Source: Aphidius gifuensis
Taxonomy: Eukaryota > Arthropoda > Insecta > Hymenoptera > Braconidae
Reading direction: 5' to 3'
NCBI RefSeq assembly: GCF_014905175.1
Contig: NC_057793.1
Span: 3,534,001-3,598,000, forward strand
Length of the DNA stretch: 64,000 nt
The translations under genes were made by a program, and so were the position numbers. The notes under the pieces were generated by a model that was not told the DNA's origin, did not search any database, and saw nothing but the letters and a program-made list of their open reading frames with translations. Within the stretch, counting starts at the first letter, position 1; every line of letters begins with the position of its first letter. Below are positions 1-12,700 of the stretch, piece after piece.

Positions 1-1138
1 AATGTAAAAGTTGATTTTATTATTTATTTTTTTATATGCAACATCATTTCCCACGGTTTATTGCGAAAAGCTTATAAATATTTTCTTCTAGTATATATCA
101 TAACTGCATACCTGTTTGCTACTTAATATTTATAATAATAATTTATGAATATACGTAACCTTCATTGAGTGATAGTGATATTAAAAATAAGGGAAAAAAA
201 AAATAAATTAAAATAACCATCGATCCGAGTCTTTTAATCACGCTCCAAATAATTTAAAACCACTGAATTAAAAAAATAGAAATAAAAAAAAAAAAAAAAT
301 ACTTTTTCGATGAAGAAATTAATATCCAAGAGAATGCTCAAGAAATTTTTATCAACAAAAATAAACTATTTGTAATATAAGAAAATATATATGAATAAAT
401 TAAATAAACACAATTGTTATTGGCCATTTGCATTTGTCTATTAGATAATTTAGTATTGTAAATTATTAGCTTATTATTATATCAGTGTATTACACCAGTT
501 GAGAGAGGTGTGCCCTTGATGATGCTGATACTTGATGGTGCCAAAGCGTGACATTTTAGAACGGACCTTCTCATCGTCGTCTCGCCCGATCGAGCATCAA
601 CAATAATTTTTTTTTTCTTTATTATTTCTTTACATCATTTTATTTATTTTCATCACAATAATCATGAGAAATGAAAAATAAAATTAAACAAAGAAATATA
701 TAAAATGTTTTTTAAAAATAACTGAGATTTTATAAATATATATATTTAAAAAATAAAAAAAAGAAATGAATGAATATAAAGAAAATAAAAGAGATATAAA
801 AGTTGTGTTGTCTGTCCATCATCAGTGAATGACCTGGCCCAACAGATGGGCCAACCAACAGTTTGATCTTTATCAAAAATTGAATTCTTTTGCATGTTGT
901 ATGTATATAAGTAGCTTAGGTAGAATTTCAAATGTTGGGTTCTTTGTTCAGTGTGTATAACACTGTTATGTTATGTTGTAGACTTGTGTATAGCTGCACT
1001 TGGTACATGTTAAATTTGTCCCTTGACCATTGAGCAATATTTCTAGTCTAGCATGTTTCTTTCGGTTATCAAATTTTCTTAAATAATAATTATATTGTTG
1101 TTGTTGTTGTTTTTGTTGTTGTTAAGAGGGTAAATGCA
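1..1138. other. AT-rich stretch without a recognised gene
   Basis: No convincing coding exon is seen. The sequence is dominated by A/T homopolymers. One patch of more balanced composition at about 485-600 stands out from its surroundings, but no open frame with splice sites could be supported in it. If the minus-strand gene proposed at 1,139-19,675 is real, this stretch would be its 3' UTR and downstream flank. Confidence 0.5.
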
Positions 1139-1188
1139 CTAGCAATAAAGAGAGCCCCAGTAATACTTGTGTCTCTCGCGTGGGAAGC
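1139..1188 (-). CDS. Candidate terminal exon of an unidentified minus-strand gene
   Basis: On the minus strand an acceptor (GCCACAG) is followed by two bases and 15 codons ending in TAG, reading F-P-R-E-R-H-K-Y-Y-W-G-S-L-Y-C. The two leading bases complete a codon begun by the exon that ends at 3,301, so the phase agrees. The patch is clearly less AT-rich than its surroundings. I do not recognise the peptide. The alternative is a chance open frame, because only 50 bases support it and no 3' UTR signal was used. Confidence 0.3.
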
Positions 1189-3300
1189 CTGTGGCACACA
1201 TTGACGGTTCTTTATTCTCATCTACTTTCTTTTTCCCTCATTAATATCATTATAATCATCATCATCATCATCTTTTTCATTTTCATCATCATCATCATAA
1301 TCAATAATAAATAAATATATTTTTTCCAACTTTGTGGTTTATAATATTTTTTTTTCTTTTTATTCAAATAATTTTCAATCATTTTTCTCACAATGTCAAG
1401 GATAATAATTTGTGGCAACGAAAAAATAAAATTAAAACAGTATACAAAATATATACAAGAGTAAGAAAACGATAGATAACCACAAGATATATAAGAATAA
1501 TTATTACCATGATAATAAAATTTAAAAAAGAAAAAAAAGAGGAAAAAAAAAGGGACCACGGAAGTGTGGATAGACATTTGCGAATGACTTGACAATGTTA
1601 TAAGTTCGTGCGATAATATAAAAATATAAATAAATAAAAATAAACAGATGAAATTTAATAATAATAAAAAAAAAAATTCAACAGAGGGAATGGAAAATCA
1701 TAGTGTATATACCCTGTATAGAGCGCACTTTCCCACGACCGATGCCGTGATCTTTGCTTGTGCGCTCAAGTATTTCCTCTTTCTCTTCATGTCCCTCATT
1801 CAAGCAGAAGTAACAACCCCTTGCCCCTCAATCATCATCATACCTATAAACTTTTATACTCCTCACGCTAGTACACTATTCTAGGATCGAGCGCGCGAGC
1901 CGCACCTCGATATATACCTCTTTTTACTCTTCATTATATTTCATCCATCCATCTCTTTTTTATTTTTATATTCACATCTCTATTTATATATATAGATAAC
2001 CCTTGATTTTACATTTTAGACTCGCAACTTTTATTATTGGTTAACCGTTTTTATTTATTTATTTATTTATATTTTTTTAGTAAAGTTTGTTGCATCGGTT
2101 TGTTCTTACTGTACTGCTGCTATTGCATGTTTACATATTTTTGCTCCACTCTTTATAACCTGCACCAGCACCACACACAAGCCGCGTGCATTTTCTATAT
2201 ATACTCATCTTTTATTTTATGCAACTACTATACTATTATATACCCTGAAGGTTCATCCTACTGGTATCAACACACAAATGCATACTGCGAGTTATACTGA
2301 CTACCATAAGTACTGCAACCACGTTTAAAATAAAAAAAAATCACACTTTATACTTTATTTTAAACCTACTGGGCATAAATATTATTATGGTAAATTAAGT
2401 CTTTATTTAAATATAAAATATGTAAAAATTACTCGTAAAAAATTGAAGAAATAGATCAAATTTAACAACACGCAATTGATAACGAGATTTTGAATAATTT
2501 AAATATTAGAAAAATAAAAATACAGACAAAGGAATTCCCTCGCGGTAGTATAATATTTTTACTTGAGAGTTGAGATAGAGTTTCAATGGTTTTTAACATG
2601 AACAAATGTACATAAAATTGATACAGCTAAAGTGTTATTTATATTTATAGTACACCCTCGCAATTCATTCATTGGGGATTCAAGAAAAATGATGGGGTTT
2701 TTTTTTAAACACACACAGATGATCGGCAATGGACAATTGGATTAAACGAAGTTGACTGTGTAAAAATAATTTTTAAAAAAAACTACCCCTAGAGAAAAAT
2801 ATGAAGAGTATATTTTACAATAATATCTACGACAAGCGAGGGTGGATTTTTCGTTGGCATCTCTCTGCGGAGAACACATCTGTTGGTCTCACACGTTAAA
2901 CTTTATATTTTTTTTTTTTTTTCTGCTATATATAAGCTATTCTCAATAGCAACCCATGGGTCCAAAAAGACTTGTCTGTGTTTGTCTAAAAATATATATA
3001 TAAGCAAGTTAAGATTCCCCGTTGGTCCCCTTGATGGGCACTTGTATATATTTCAAGTTCCAACTGTACCACATGCGTACAATCATCATCATAATTATCA
3101 AAAGAAGAGAAACACTTAAAGCTTAATTATCAAATTTATTTTCTTTATATTTTTAATTGATAAATATATTTTCTAGCTAAAGAAAATATTTTTATATGAT
3201 AAAAATAAAATTTAAATGATAATATGTTGATGTTAAAAAAAAAACCAGATGACTTGGGAAGATTTTTTTAAAAAAAACAATTTTTTAATTTGAAACTCAC
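1189..3300. other. AT-rich interval, possible intron
   Basis: No supportable exon. Short open frames here are low in complexity and lack splice context. A TTGGTCCCCTT string at about 3,021 resembles the start of miR-133 but has no matching hairpin arm. Confidence 0.45.
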
Positions 3301-3348
3301 CATTTGCATTTGACAGACGAAGACGTGCTACCCTTGTCGCACGACCGA
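3301..3348 (-). CDS. Candidate 48-nt internal exon of an unidentified minus-strand gene
   Basis: The exon lies between a pyrimidine-rich acceptor (CCCCTTACAG) and a consensus donor (G followed by GTGAGT) on the minus strand. Entering in phase 1 it encodes about 16 residues rich in Arg, Leu and Ala (V-G-R-A-T-R-V-A-R-L-R-L-S-N-A-N) and leaves in phase 1. That is compatible with the exon ending at 9,396 and with the one starting at 1,188. One of the other frames contains a stop. It may be a microexon of the same gene; the product is not recognised. Confidence 0.4.
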
Positions 3349-6300
3349 CTGTAAGGGGCGTTCTTCTTGGTCTTTGAAATGACAAAGACATACTGATAAA
3401 AATTATTGTTTTTTTTTTTTTTTCTTTTAAATTTGATAAAACAATAGTCTCAATTTGTCAGCAAATAAAATGTATAATACAATTATGACGAATAAACATA
3501 AAAATAAATAAATAAATAATTTAAACAAAGAAAATAAAAGAAATAATATATGATTGTTTATAAGATTATATTTAAATTGTCAGTAATATTTTAAACGTAA
3601 TTTTTATTATTCAATTTATTCAATAGTTGACATTAACGTTGATTTTAAATATACACACTCTTTGTAAATAGATACACAGTATTATTTATACCCCCCTTTT
3701 TTTTGTCTATTATAAAATAAATATAAAACCCCCCCTTTTTTGCCACCCCATTCCCCACTTTATCGACAACTTTATAACAACAACAAAGAAAAATTTTCAA
3801 TTACTCCGTTTTTCGTATTTTTTTTTTTAAATAACTTGAATTAAAAATATAAATAAATAAATTAAAATTATTATAAATAAAATAGATAATATGTAAGTTA
3901 TTATGTTGATTATTTTGTTTTTAAAATTATAAATAAAATGTTTTTTTTTTTATGTTTTTTGGAGTAGATTATAACGTGAGTCACGCTAGACGCCACTGAA
4001 ACGACTGAACGCGCGTTGCAGAATGAAACTTGAACACAACAGAGAAATGTTGGGGCAGTGGCAGCTGCCTGGTTGCTGCTGTTACTTGCTATATGTTGTT
4101 GGTTCTTTTTAGTTTGTATGTATGTTGAATATATATATAACATATAGACTCCAATACACATATTGTGAACCTCCGCCACCGCCCCAACTTTGCCCAGCCA
4201 TTTTTTATATTGTATTTTATCCTGTACAGATATTATTACATCCTTCTACTGTTGATTTTATATCTTCCGCCCGTATCATCAATCGAAAATTCATCCTCAA
4301 TCATCATCCACAAAGCCATATTTTCAAATTTACAATTACCTCAATTTTTTCCATCTAATTTCAATGATAAACTTTTTCGTTTTTTTTTTCTACTAACTTT
4401 ATAGATTTCTAATTTTTCTCTGTGCATTTTTAAATATTTTTTAACAATGCCATCATTGTTTTTGTTGTTGTTGTTTCTTTATCGCAAAGTCTTAAAATAA
4501 AGTTGAAAAAAAAAAGTTCTATTTTAAACATTTAGAAGGTTTATTACAAGGGAACATTTGCAGCTGCTGAAAACTACCGCGGTCATAGTCCTTTTTCAAA
4601 CGTCCCCCTTAAAACTCAAAACGGGAACAACCAAGGGGATGATGATGATGTTGATGATGATTATTGTATACATATGTACATATATGTGCTTTTACAAATG
4701 TATAAAAATTTCAGTGCCCCTTCAACGGTCGTACACCACCTGGCTAAAGTCTCAAAAAAAATAAAAAAAAACTTGAAAAGCCATCACACACATAGTGATT
4801 CAGAATATCGCATGTACTGCACGATCCAATGCTTATATTCTATATATGTATTTTTTTTTTCTTTTTCTTTCTCAGTCTTTTCCGCTTTTTCATCCCTCTC
4901 TTTGTCTTTCACCCTTGTTGCACTTCTAAAATCCGGACGAAGACCTTTACCGATGCAACTTGGCTTCCCCCTAGTGACAAAGGATCCCTTTTTTTTTTTT
5001 ATTCTACATTTTTTTTTCGCTTCATTTTCTCTATTTTATTGTACCTCTCTTAATCTTTTTCTTGAATAGACATTGAGATTTTTCTATTTTTAATATACCT
5101 CTATATATCTTATGATAATATGATTAAATATAGATTATTTAATTTATATATATGTAACATATATATATTTGTATACATATTTATTCATAAATTTATTTAT
5201 GATACATACTATGTATATCGTCATTATCATTATTCATAGAAAATATTCATAATTAAAATTTTTCAAATAATTTAAATTTAATATAACTATATAACGTATC
5301 ATTTATAATCTTTGATTTTATACAGATATAGATCAATTCAATAATATAATGAAACTTTAAAATGCATTTATTCAAATATTTTTTTATATCTTATCATGAT
5401 TATTTATTTTTTTCTATTATCATTTTAATATTTATTATCTTATCGTTTATCTTTTTCTATTTTCTCTTTGTTTTGTTTCATTGATAGTGTATTCTATCAT
5501 GTATATATGTATGATCTTATTTTACTTATCTGATCATGAACGAATACTATCTCTAGCTATGTATCACAAAGATCTATTCCCATTTATATGATCATTATTC
5601 TACTTCATTTTTCAGGTAGAATATTTGTTATATAATAACATTATATCTGAATCATATTATATTCTGATAGATTGATGATATATTCAATATTGATTTATAT
5701 GGTTTTATACCTTCATACATATATGTATTTTATTTGATACTAATTTATTCGTAAATTAATATCATGTTTTTCGAAAAAAATAAATAAATTTTTCTTTTTT
5801 AAATTTAATATTAATATACACAAGGGTTAAATATAATTTTTTCTTTGATCATAAGATACATAATCATTTGATGAATAATGAATTTAGATATATTCAAATA
5901 TTATGTCGGCATGGTTTATTGGATTGTTACGAAAATAGTCAAAAATATTTATGAATATCAGATTGTTTTTATTTTTTGAATTTTGAGTATATATTGAGGT
6001 GTATTGGTCAATGTGTATACCTGGCAAGTATCATTGGTATTTCCCGAATCGAAGCGGCATGTCTGCCACAAAATCACCATAGTATTATATATGTATATTG
6101 GCATGAGAACATGAATTACGGGGATAGGGCTGCAAAGGAACATGAGGGGTACAATTTTCACATGGGAACTGTCGGCATTTGTATTGGAGTATAGAAGCTC
6201 TATCGATCGTTTCACGTTTCCCCTGCCAACGACAATAGAAAAAGTCAAAAAAAAAATATAATAAAAATATAGAAAAATTTAAAAAAACAATGGATTACAG

Positions 6301-9300
6301 TATTGATGCTAAATCATTGTTTAAAAAATTTATTATTAATCAATAATTCATTTGACATTTAATGACTTTCACTTGTCAAAAAAAAAAATCAACTTATCAT
6401 TTGTTTTTGTAATTATTTTTACGTATCATCTAGTATAACAAGTTGATAAGTTGATAAATTAAACAACTATTTATATATGAAAGTTTTGCTCTCAAATATC
6501 GAGCCACCTTACACTGTGGATCATTTTTTTTTTTTTTTTTTTTTTATTATAATACTGAATGATCCTTCTTTGCTCATGTGTCTAAATGATTTTTTTTTTT
6601 TTTTCTTTTTAATTCCTCGAGCGAGGTCGAATAACTATTACACAACCCACATGAAATATTTTTTTTTTTTTTTATATATATTTTTATTCTTTTTAGAAAA
6701 AATAATAAAAATCATTTATTTATCATTATAGTTTTTTTTTTTTATATTTATTTTTCATGTGTGTTCGTGTCTACTTTTAATTTTGTTATATATAAAAAAT
6801 TATTTCACGTTTCTTTGTGTGTGAATAGTGATTTATATTTATATTTGATGAGAGAATTTTTGTCGTTGGGTCCTTTTGGTTTAAATTCCTTAAAAACTTT
6901 ATGGCTTATTATAATAAAAAATAAAATATTTTTCGTAAGAAAAGAAGAATTAAATAAAGAAATAATTATATCAATAAAAAAAAAGTGAGTTCACTTGGGG
7001 TTAATTGAAGATTGTCATCAAAAATTACTTTCATTCTGAGCAATGACTTTCACGATGCGAAAAAAATAATTTAATATGTACACGTGAACAAATCATCATC
7101 ATCATCATCATGATTGTCAGCGTATGTGGGCAGTATATATCGCGTGTAAGTATATATTATATTTATCCTTATAAAGCAAGTGGCAAAACTTGCTCACGTA
7201 CAGTACATTACGCATTTGACCCTTTCAACTTGATTATATATATATTTTTATATATATCAGTTGATTATTTTTTTCAACTATATAATTGAATCATCATTTG
7301 TCTCGTTCAACAATACACTGACTCAATGGAATATTGCTCAATGGACATGTCAAGAAAGTGACCGAGAGTTCAATTATACCTACACGTGGGTTGAAGAATC
7401 TTATTACCCTTTCTTTCTTTCTTCAACTTGCTTTTTAATAAATCTCTTGTTTTTTTTTTTTTTTTTTTTCATTTCCATAGGTACCCTTCCTTCTCCATTT
7501 TTTTCTTTATCTTTTTCTTCTTCTCTTTAAAAATTACTATATGAAAATTTGCCTCTTCCGTTACAATTTATATTCTCAACTCAACAGATCAAAGATCAAA
7601 AAATATATAAAAATAATAATTATTAACTATAAAAAATTTATAAATATTTAAAATTTATATATTATTTATATTTTAGTTTATTAAACTTTAAATTACATTT
7701 ATACATCATCAAGTTGGCCTATTTTTTTTTTCTTCTTTCCCTATGCAAACATATACTTGAAGAATTTTCTATTTTAAAACTAATTTTATAACTCCCTCTT
7801 GTAAATGTATATACACGTTAATGTTTAAGCCAGATATAAGCTACAAAAAATGCATCGTATCATGCTTCTTTATATATTTATTTTACAGTGTATATTAAAT
7901 TAAATAACAAAATGTATATATGTATATTTATAAACAATGTACTATGGTATCATCCACTTTTGCGTTAAATCAGGTGTATATAAAAATGTCTAGAATAATT
8001 AATACACACTTCAACAGACATTTTATTTTTAGTATACTAATAACTAACAAAGTATATGATACTTGAGAATAAATTAAACTATATGATACTTGAAATTAAT
8101 TTTGTTTTTAATTGTTTAAATATTTTCATCCAACCCGGGATAATGGATTGCAATGTTTTTGTTTATATCCTCGTTGTTTTAATAGAAAAAGAGATGAGAT
8201 GATTCAACGGTGTATCACAGCTGATAGTAAATATAATACATTACATGTAGCCGTGTATATATAAAACCGGTTTTTCAAACGGCGCCTGTGGGAACAAAGA
8301 CGGGTTATTCGCGATTTTAGTTGGCAAGTTTTTTTGTGACGTCATTTGTATGTATGTATGTTGTTATCAACAACAAAAACAACAACAACAACAACAACAA
8401 TGACATTATTATTAATAATTGTAATTATTATTTAGCTCAAGTATATAAAATTTTATTAAAAAACGAGACAAGCATACCAAATGAACCTGAGCTTTTTAAA
8501 AAATATTTGTTTGAATTTTAAAAATAGTATAAGAAAGTTTACGGTATATTATGCGTCTGACAATATGGGCCATAATATTGTTCTGTATGTGTGTGAAAGT
8601 CTGGATATATTTTTAATATATATATATGTATTTTGTTTGGGTGAAATAAGCCGTTGGTCTTATGCTACTCATCTTGGAGTAAAGGACGTTTAAAGGCAGC
8701 AATGAGGGAGATGCTTTTACGCCCCCGGACCGGTTCCATCAGCTGTTGATGGGGTCGTCCAGATGAACAAGAAGCAGAAAAAAAAAAAAAGGCAAAAAAA
8801 GCTTGAGAAATAAGGAAAAAAAAAATTTATATATATATATATAAATGAAGTAGGGGAGTCAAAGGAAGCAGAAAAGATCTAGAGGAACAGCTGGTCCTTC
8901 TATATTTCGATCTCTCCCTTGATATTTGACAATAGTCATCATGCAGTTGTCTATTTTTTTTTCTTTTTTTTAATTTTCTTCTATTTCTCGCTGGCTCAAA
9001 AGGTGAAACTAATTTATTACCTATATATATACATAACCGAAATGAAAAAAAATAATAATGGAAATAAAAAAAAAAACGCAGCTGACCCACAGATGGACAT
9101 CGGGCTTTTATCAAAAAAAAAAATAAAAAAAAAATTTATTATAATAATAAGTATGCGTGACTTTTATTTTTTTATTTCTTTCTGTATTTGATAATCTTGC
9201 TGGAATCTAAATTAATATGAGGATTTAGGCCAAATTAAACAAAATTTAATGATAAATAAAATTGATATTGTTTTTCGTTATTTAAATTGATTAAAGAAAA

Positions 9301-9395
9301 ATAAAAAAGAGAAATTATGGTTTTCTTTTGCCCCCTTACATTTTGGAGTAATTAATTTTTTTTGAATTTATTAAAATACAAGATAATAATCTCAC
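3349..9395. other. AT-rich interval, probable intron with non-coding islands
   Basis: No exon can be supported. The interval contains long T and A runs, a (CAA)n run at about 8,374-8,399, and islands of mixed composition at about 6,000-6,240, 8,270-8,330 and 8,690-8,770 that contrast with the AT background. Open frames of 72-96 codons exist on both strands at about 5,960-6,250, with neither strand favoured by splice sites or recognisable residues. Confidence 0.45.
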
Positions 9396-9761
9396 CTAGT
9401 CCCATTTTTCTTTTGAGTTTTTTAAGCACTTTCATCTTGCTACGTAGTGGTGCCAATATTGTATTGTCTGTAACTGTTGTTGTTGAGTTACTTGGACTAT
9501 GACAAATAGTCAAATCAGTATCTGGATATTTTTTGCTTGTTTTATGTTGACGATTTTGTTGATTTTGTTGATGTTGATTATATGAAACAATGCCTGTACC
9601 AGCAGCACTTGGTACACGACTGCTGCAGCAGTGACAGGGATGGCTTTTGCCGCCGGTACCTTTGACCGCGCACTCTCCGCCTACCACCCCCATAAATGTG
9701 ATCGGGTGGATTACAAATTTAACGATGGGATACACAGCTATATGCTGATACGATATTCGTC
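9396..9761 (-). CDS. Candidate coding exon of an unidentified minus-strand gene
   Basis: An open minus-strand frame ends at a good donor (ACTAG then GTGAGATT). It encodes a segment with C-H-C-C-S-S-R, a Gln/Asn/His-rich stretch, and a strongly basic end, K-M-K-V-L-K-K-L-K-R-K-M-G-L. The 5' boundary is uncertain: acceptors at 9,761, 9,680 and 9,659 all give the phase needed to follow the start exon at 19,642-19,675. The exon leaves in phase 1, matching the exon at 3,301-3,348. The Cys cluster and Lys/Arg-rich segment would suit a membrane-associated scaffold, but that is inference. I do not recognise the family. Confidence 0.45.
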
Positions 9762-12700
9762 CTGGCAACTGAATATTCGCTTGCAACAATATAGATATTA
9801 TTCCGTTTTTTTTTTTATCAATACGAAAAAAAAAAATGAATATAATTATCTTCGCTTTACACAGTTTTTTAATTTAAAAAAAATTCTTTTAAAATTCAAA
9901 CACGATTAATTTAAAAAACAAATTCACTAATTATTATTATTACTATTAATAAATAATAATATATTTTAAATTAAAAATTACACACTGATAAATAATTTTT
10001 TTTTTTTTAAATAATAAAACTCACGAGGGAATAAAAAGATAATATTTATTAATCCTTATATATGTATTTTAATGATGGGACTTTATTGGAGTACCCAATG
10101 AGCTCCGCGAGTGCCCAGGGTCGACTGAAGATTGCGTTGACGAGCACCGGGGTATCTTTGAGGCGCGCGCGAGCCATCGGCCAATCCCTGAATACGAGAC
10201 GACTTTTCTTCTCCCCACTATATTGTTCATATATTGCCGCAAATGCGCGCACGCGTTTCCCTCTCTTCTCCCTTATTTTTATATTACCACCCCATAAGTT
10301 TACCCTGCTGCTGTGACCCTTCTTTGCCCCTCGCTTGTCAACCAACTCAATCGCAAGTTTATATGTATGTATATGTGTTGCTGCACTGGATATATAGCTG
10401 CACATGCATGCCACTGCTGTATTATATTTTTTAAATATTTTTTTTACTATGTATGTATATATGTGAAGTTTAGTTGCCGGGCGATGAACGGAGGGCGAGT
10501 ATCAAAGAGGGGCGGCTGTGAGAGGTTTCAGGGGAAGGAAACAAGGCACCTGGTGGACATCTGCCCTTTACCTGGTCGACGACTGTACGCACCTTTGCAC
10601 CGGGCTACCATATACACGTCTCTTCGTTCATCAGTTTTTATATATAACTTTTTCTACTTTTCTCTTATTATATACTGAAAACCAAATTGCACTCCTCTAC
10701 TCTGACATGTGAGAACTTCAAGGGGAGAAATTAGATGAGATGAGAAAAAAATAGGAAACCTTTTTTTTTTCTATTTTTTAAATATACTCCTGCATGGGAA
10801 AGTATATATATGTTATGTATAAAACTTTATCAATATCACTTGAAAAATAAAATATATATTTATTCAAATATATTCTTTTGAAAATATAAATTTTAGAGTC
10901 AATTAAATTGTGTGATGATAGAGGTAGGATAAAAAATGTAAAATGATAAAATTTGTTTTTTATATTATGGCTTGTAAAATGATAGAGGTACCATCATCAT
11001 CATCATGAAAAATAAAGAGTAAAATTAATTTAAAGGATTTTCAATTGTAAATAGAAATATTTAAACTATTTTTTTTTTTTTTTTACTTTTTATATATTTA
11101 AATATATATTTTTATATTTTTTCATTTTGAGAGAAATACTGAGTCAATATATATATATCGATTTGATGCGGGTGAATATGGATTTTAAAGGGAGAGAAAA
11201 AAGTACAACATCTGGATCACGAAGGCTGATCAAACTTAAAATTTAGCTTCATTTTTAAATTCCGTCTTTCCGGCTTTAAAAGCTATATATGATGTTTCGC
11301 TACGTTACCAAGGATTATTATTTTTTTTTTTCATATTATTATTATCATTTTTCGATATGCAAGTAATGCAGAACTCGGTATATATATCTATATAAACAAA
11401 ACAATAAAAAATTTTTCATTTAGTTTTATTTATTTTTTATTTTTTTCAACTGACAACGTTGTTGTTTTATAAAAAAGTTGGCTGAAGCATGCAGTTACGC
11501 CCGATGAGAAATATACTCACGACAGCGTAACAATTTTTTATTTTTCTAGTATAAATGTGCATCCTTTTTGTGTAATAGAATACATATAAATTATATTTTA
11601 TTTTATTGTATTTAATTTTCGCAAAATAATGCTTTAAATTATTTTTCCTCTTTGTCATATGAAAACGAGCCTATGAAAATCCAACAAGACAAGAACAATA
11701 ATATTTATGACGTGCAACTATTTATAATATTTCATCTCAAATTAAAATTATCAATTATACATCATCCACTTCCTCTCTATCCACATGTATCCATAATTAA
11801 AAAAGTGTGAAATAATACAAGCTCGACAAGTAGAATAGATGCAAAAAAAAATGAATGAAAAAATGAAAATTAATTTTAATATATATATTTTTTTTTTAAA
11901 TATATAAAGGTGTATGTATATATAAATACATATTCGTGTCCTCAGAGTTCGTGGCCCCGTGAATATTATAATTCTACAAGAATCCGGGATATATAAAAGA
12001 GGGCCCCTACAAGTCGAGGAAACGGAGACATGCTTCGCTCGTTCATGAAACACCGATGCTTCAAAGATAGTGCCAAGCTATATGCTACGTAATTTTTGTT
12101 ATTTTTTTTCATTTTGAATATGAACATGGTGAATATATATAGTTATAAATAATATGCAAATTTTGACAAGCATACAAACCCCCCCTTTCGTCAATTAGCC
12201 AATTTGACAAACAACAAACCAGAACATTTCTCAAAAAAAAAAAAAAATCATATTACCATTGTTTACGCATTTTAATAATGAACTTGAATATATTTTTTAT
12301 TTTTTTTAATTCTCAATTTATAAGCATCTAATTTTTTATTATTATTATAATTCTAAAAATTCTAAATAAAAAAATGAATTGTAGAATGGAGAGTAGCGGA
12401 AGCAAGACGAATGGCAGGAAGTTGAAGAGACTGGCGCGTGCTCTTCAACCCCCACCATCTCACGGCTCACCCCATCATCAGTCCAGAAATATGATGCTTA
12501 TCCTGATCATGGGGTTGATGATCAGAATGACGATGCATTGACTGTCTGTTGCTTTGAATCCTCAAAATTAATAATATACTCAAAAAAAAAAAAAAATTTT
12601 AATACAAAAAATGATTGAATGAAAAATTAAAAAATAAAACAATATAAAAATTTTTTATGCATATGACTCTTGTGTTAATGCACTCGTCTTTTATATGAAT

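Noticed and set aside
1218..1595. 125-codon minus-strand open frame
   Set aside because: The translation is poly-Met/Lys/Phe from ATC/CAT and T-run repeats, with no splice context.
3021..3031. TTGGTCCCCTT, resembling the 5' part of miR-133
   Set aside because: The match stops after 11 bases and no complementary arm able to form a precursor hairpin is present upstream.
4871..4894. TCAGTCTTTTCC, partly like miR-14
   Set aside because: The similarity is confined to a pyrimidine-rich stretch and no hairpin partner is seen.
8374..8399. (CAA)n run and similar TTG, ATC and ACT tracts as a possible CRISPR or functional array
   Set aside because: They are simple microsatellites common in such genomes, with no spacer structure.
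10049..10414. 121-codon minus-strand frame in the island
   Set aside because: Plus-strand frames overlap it, no recognisable residues or splice sites bound it, and the start is not convincing. It was kept only as a non-coding island.
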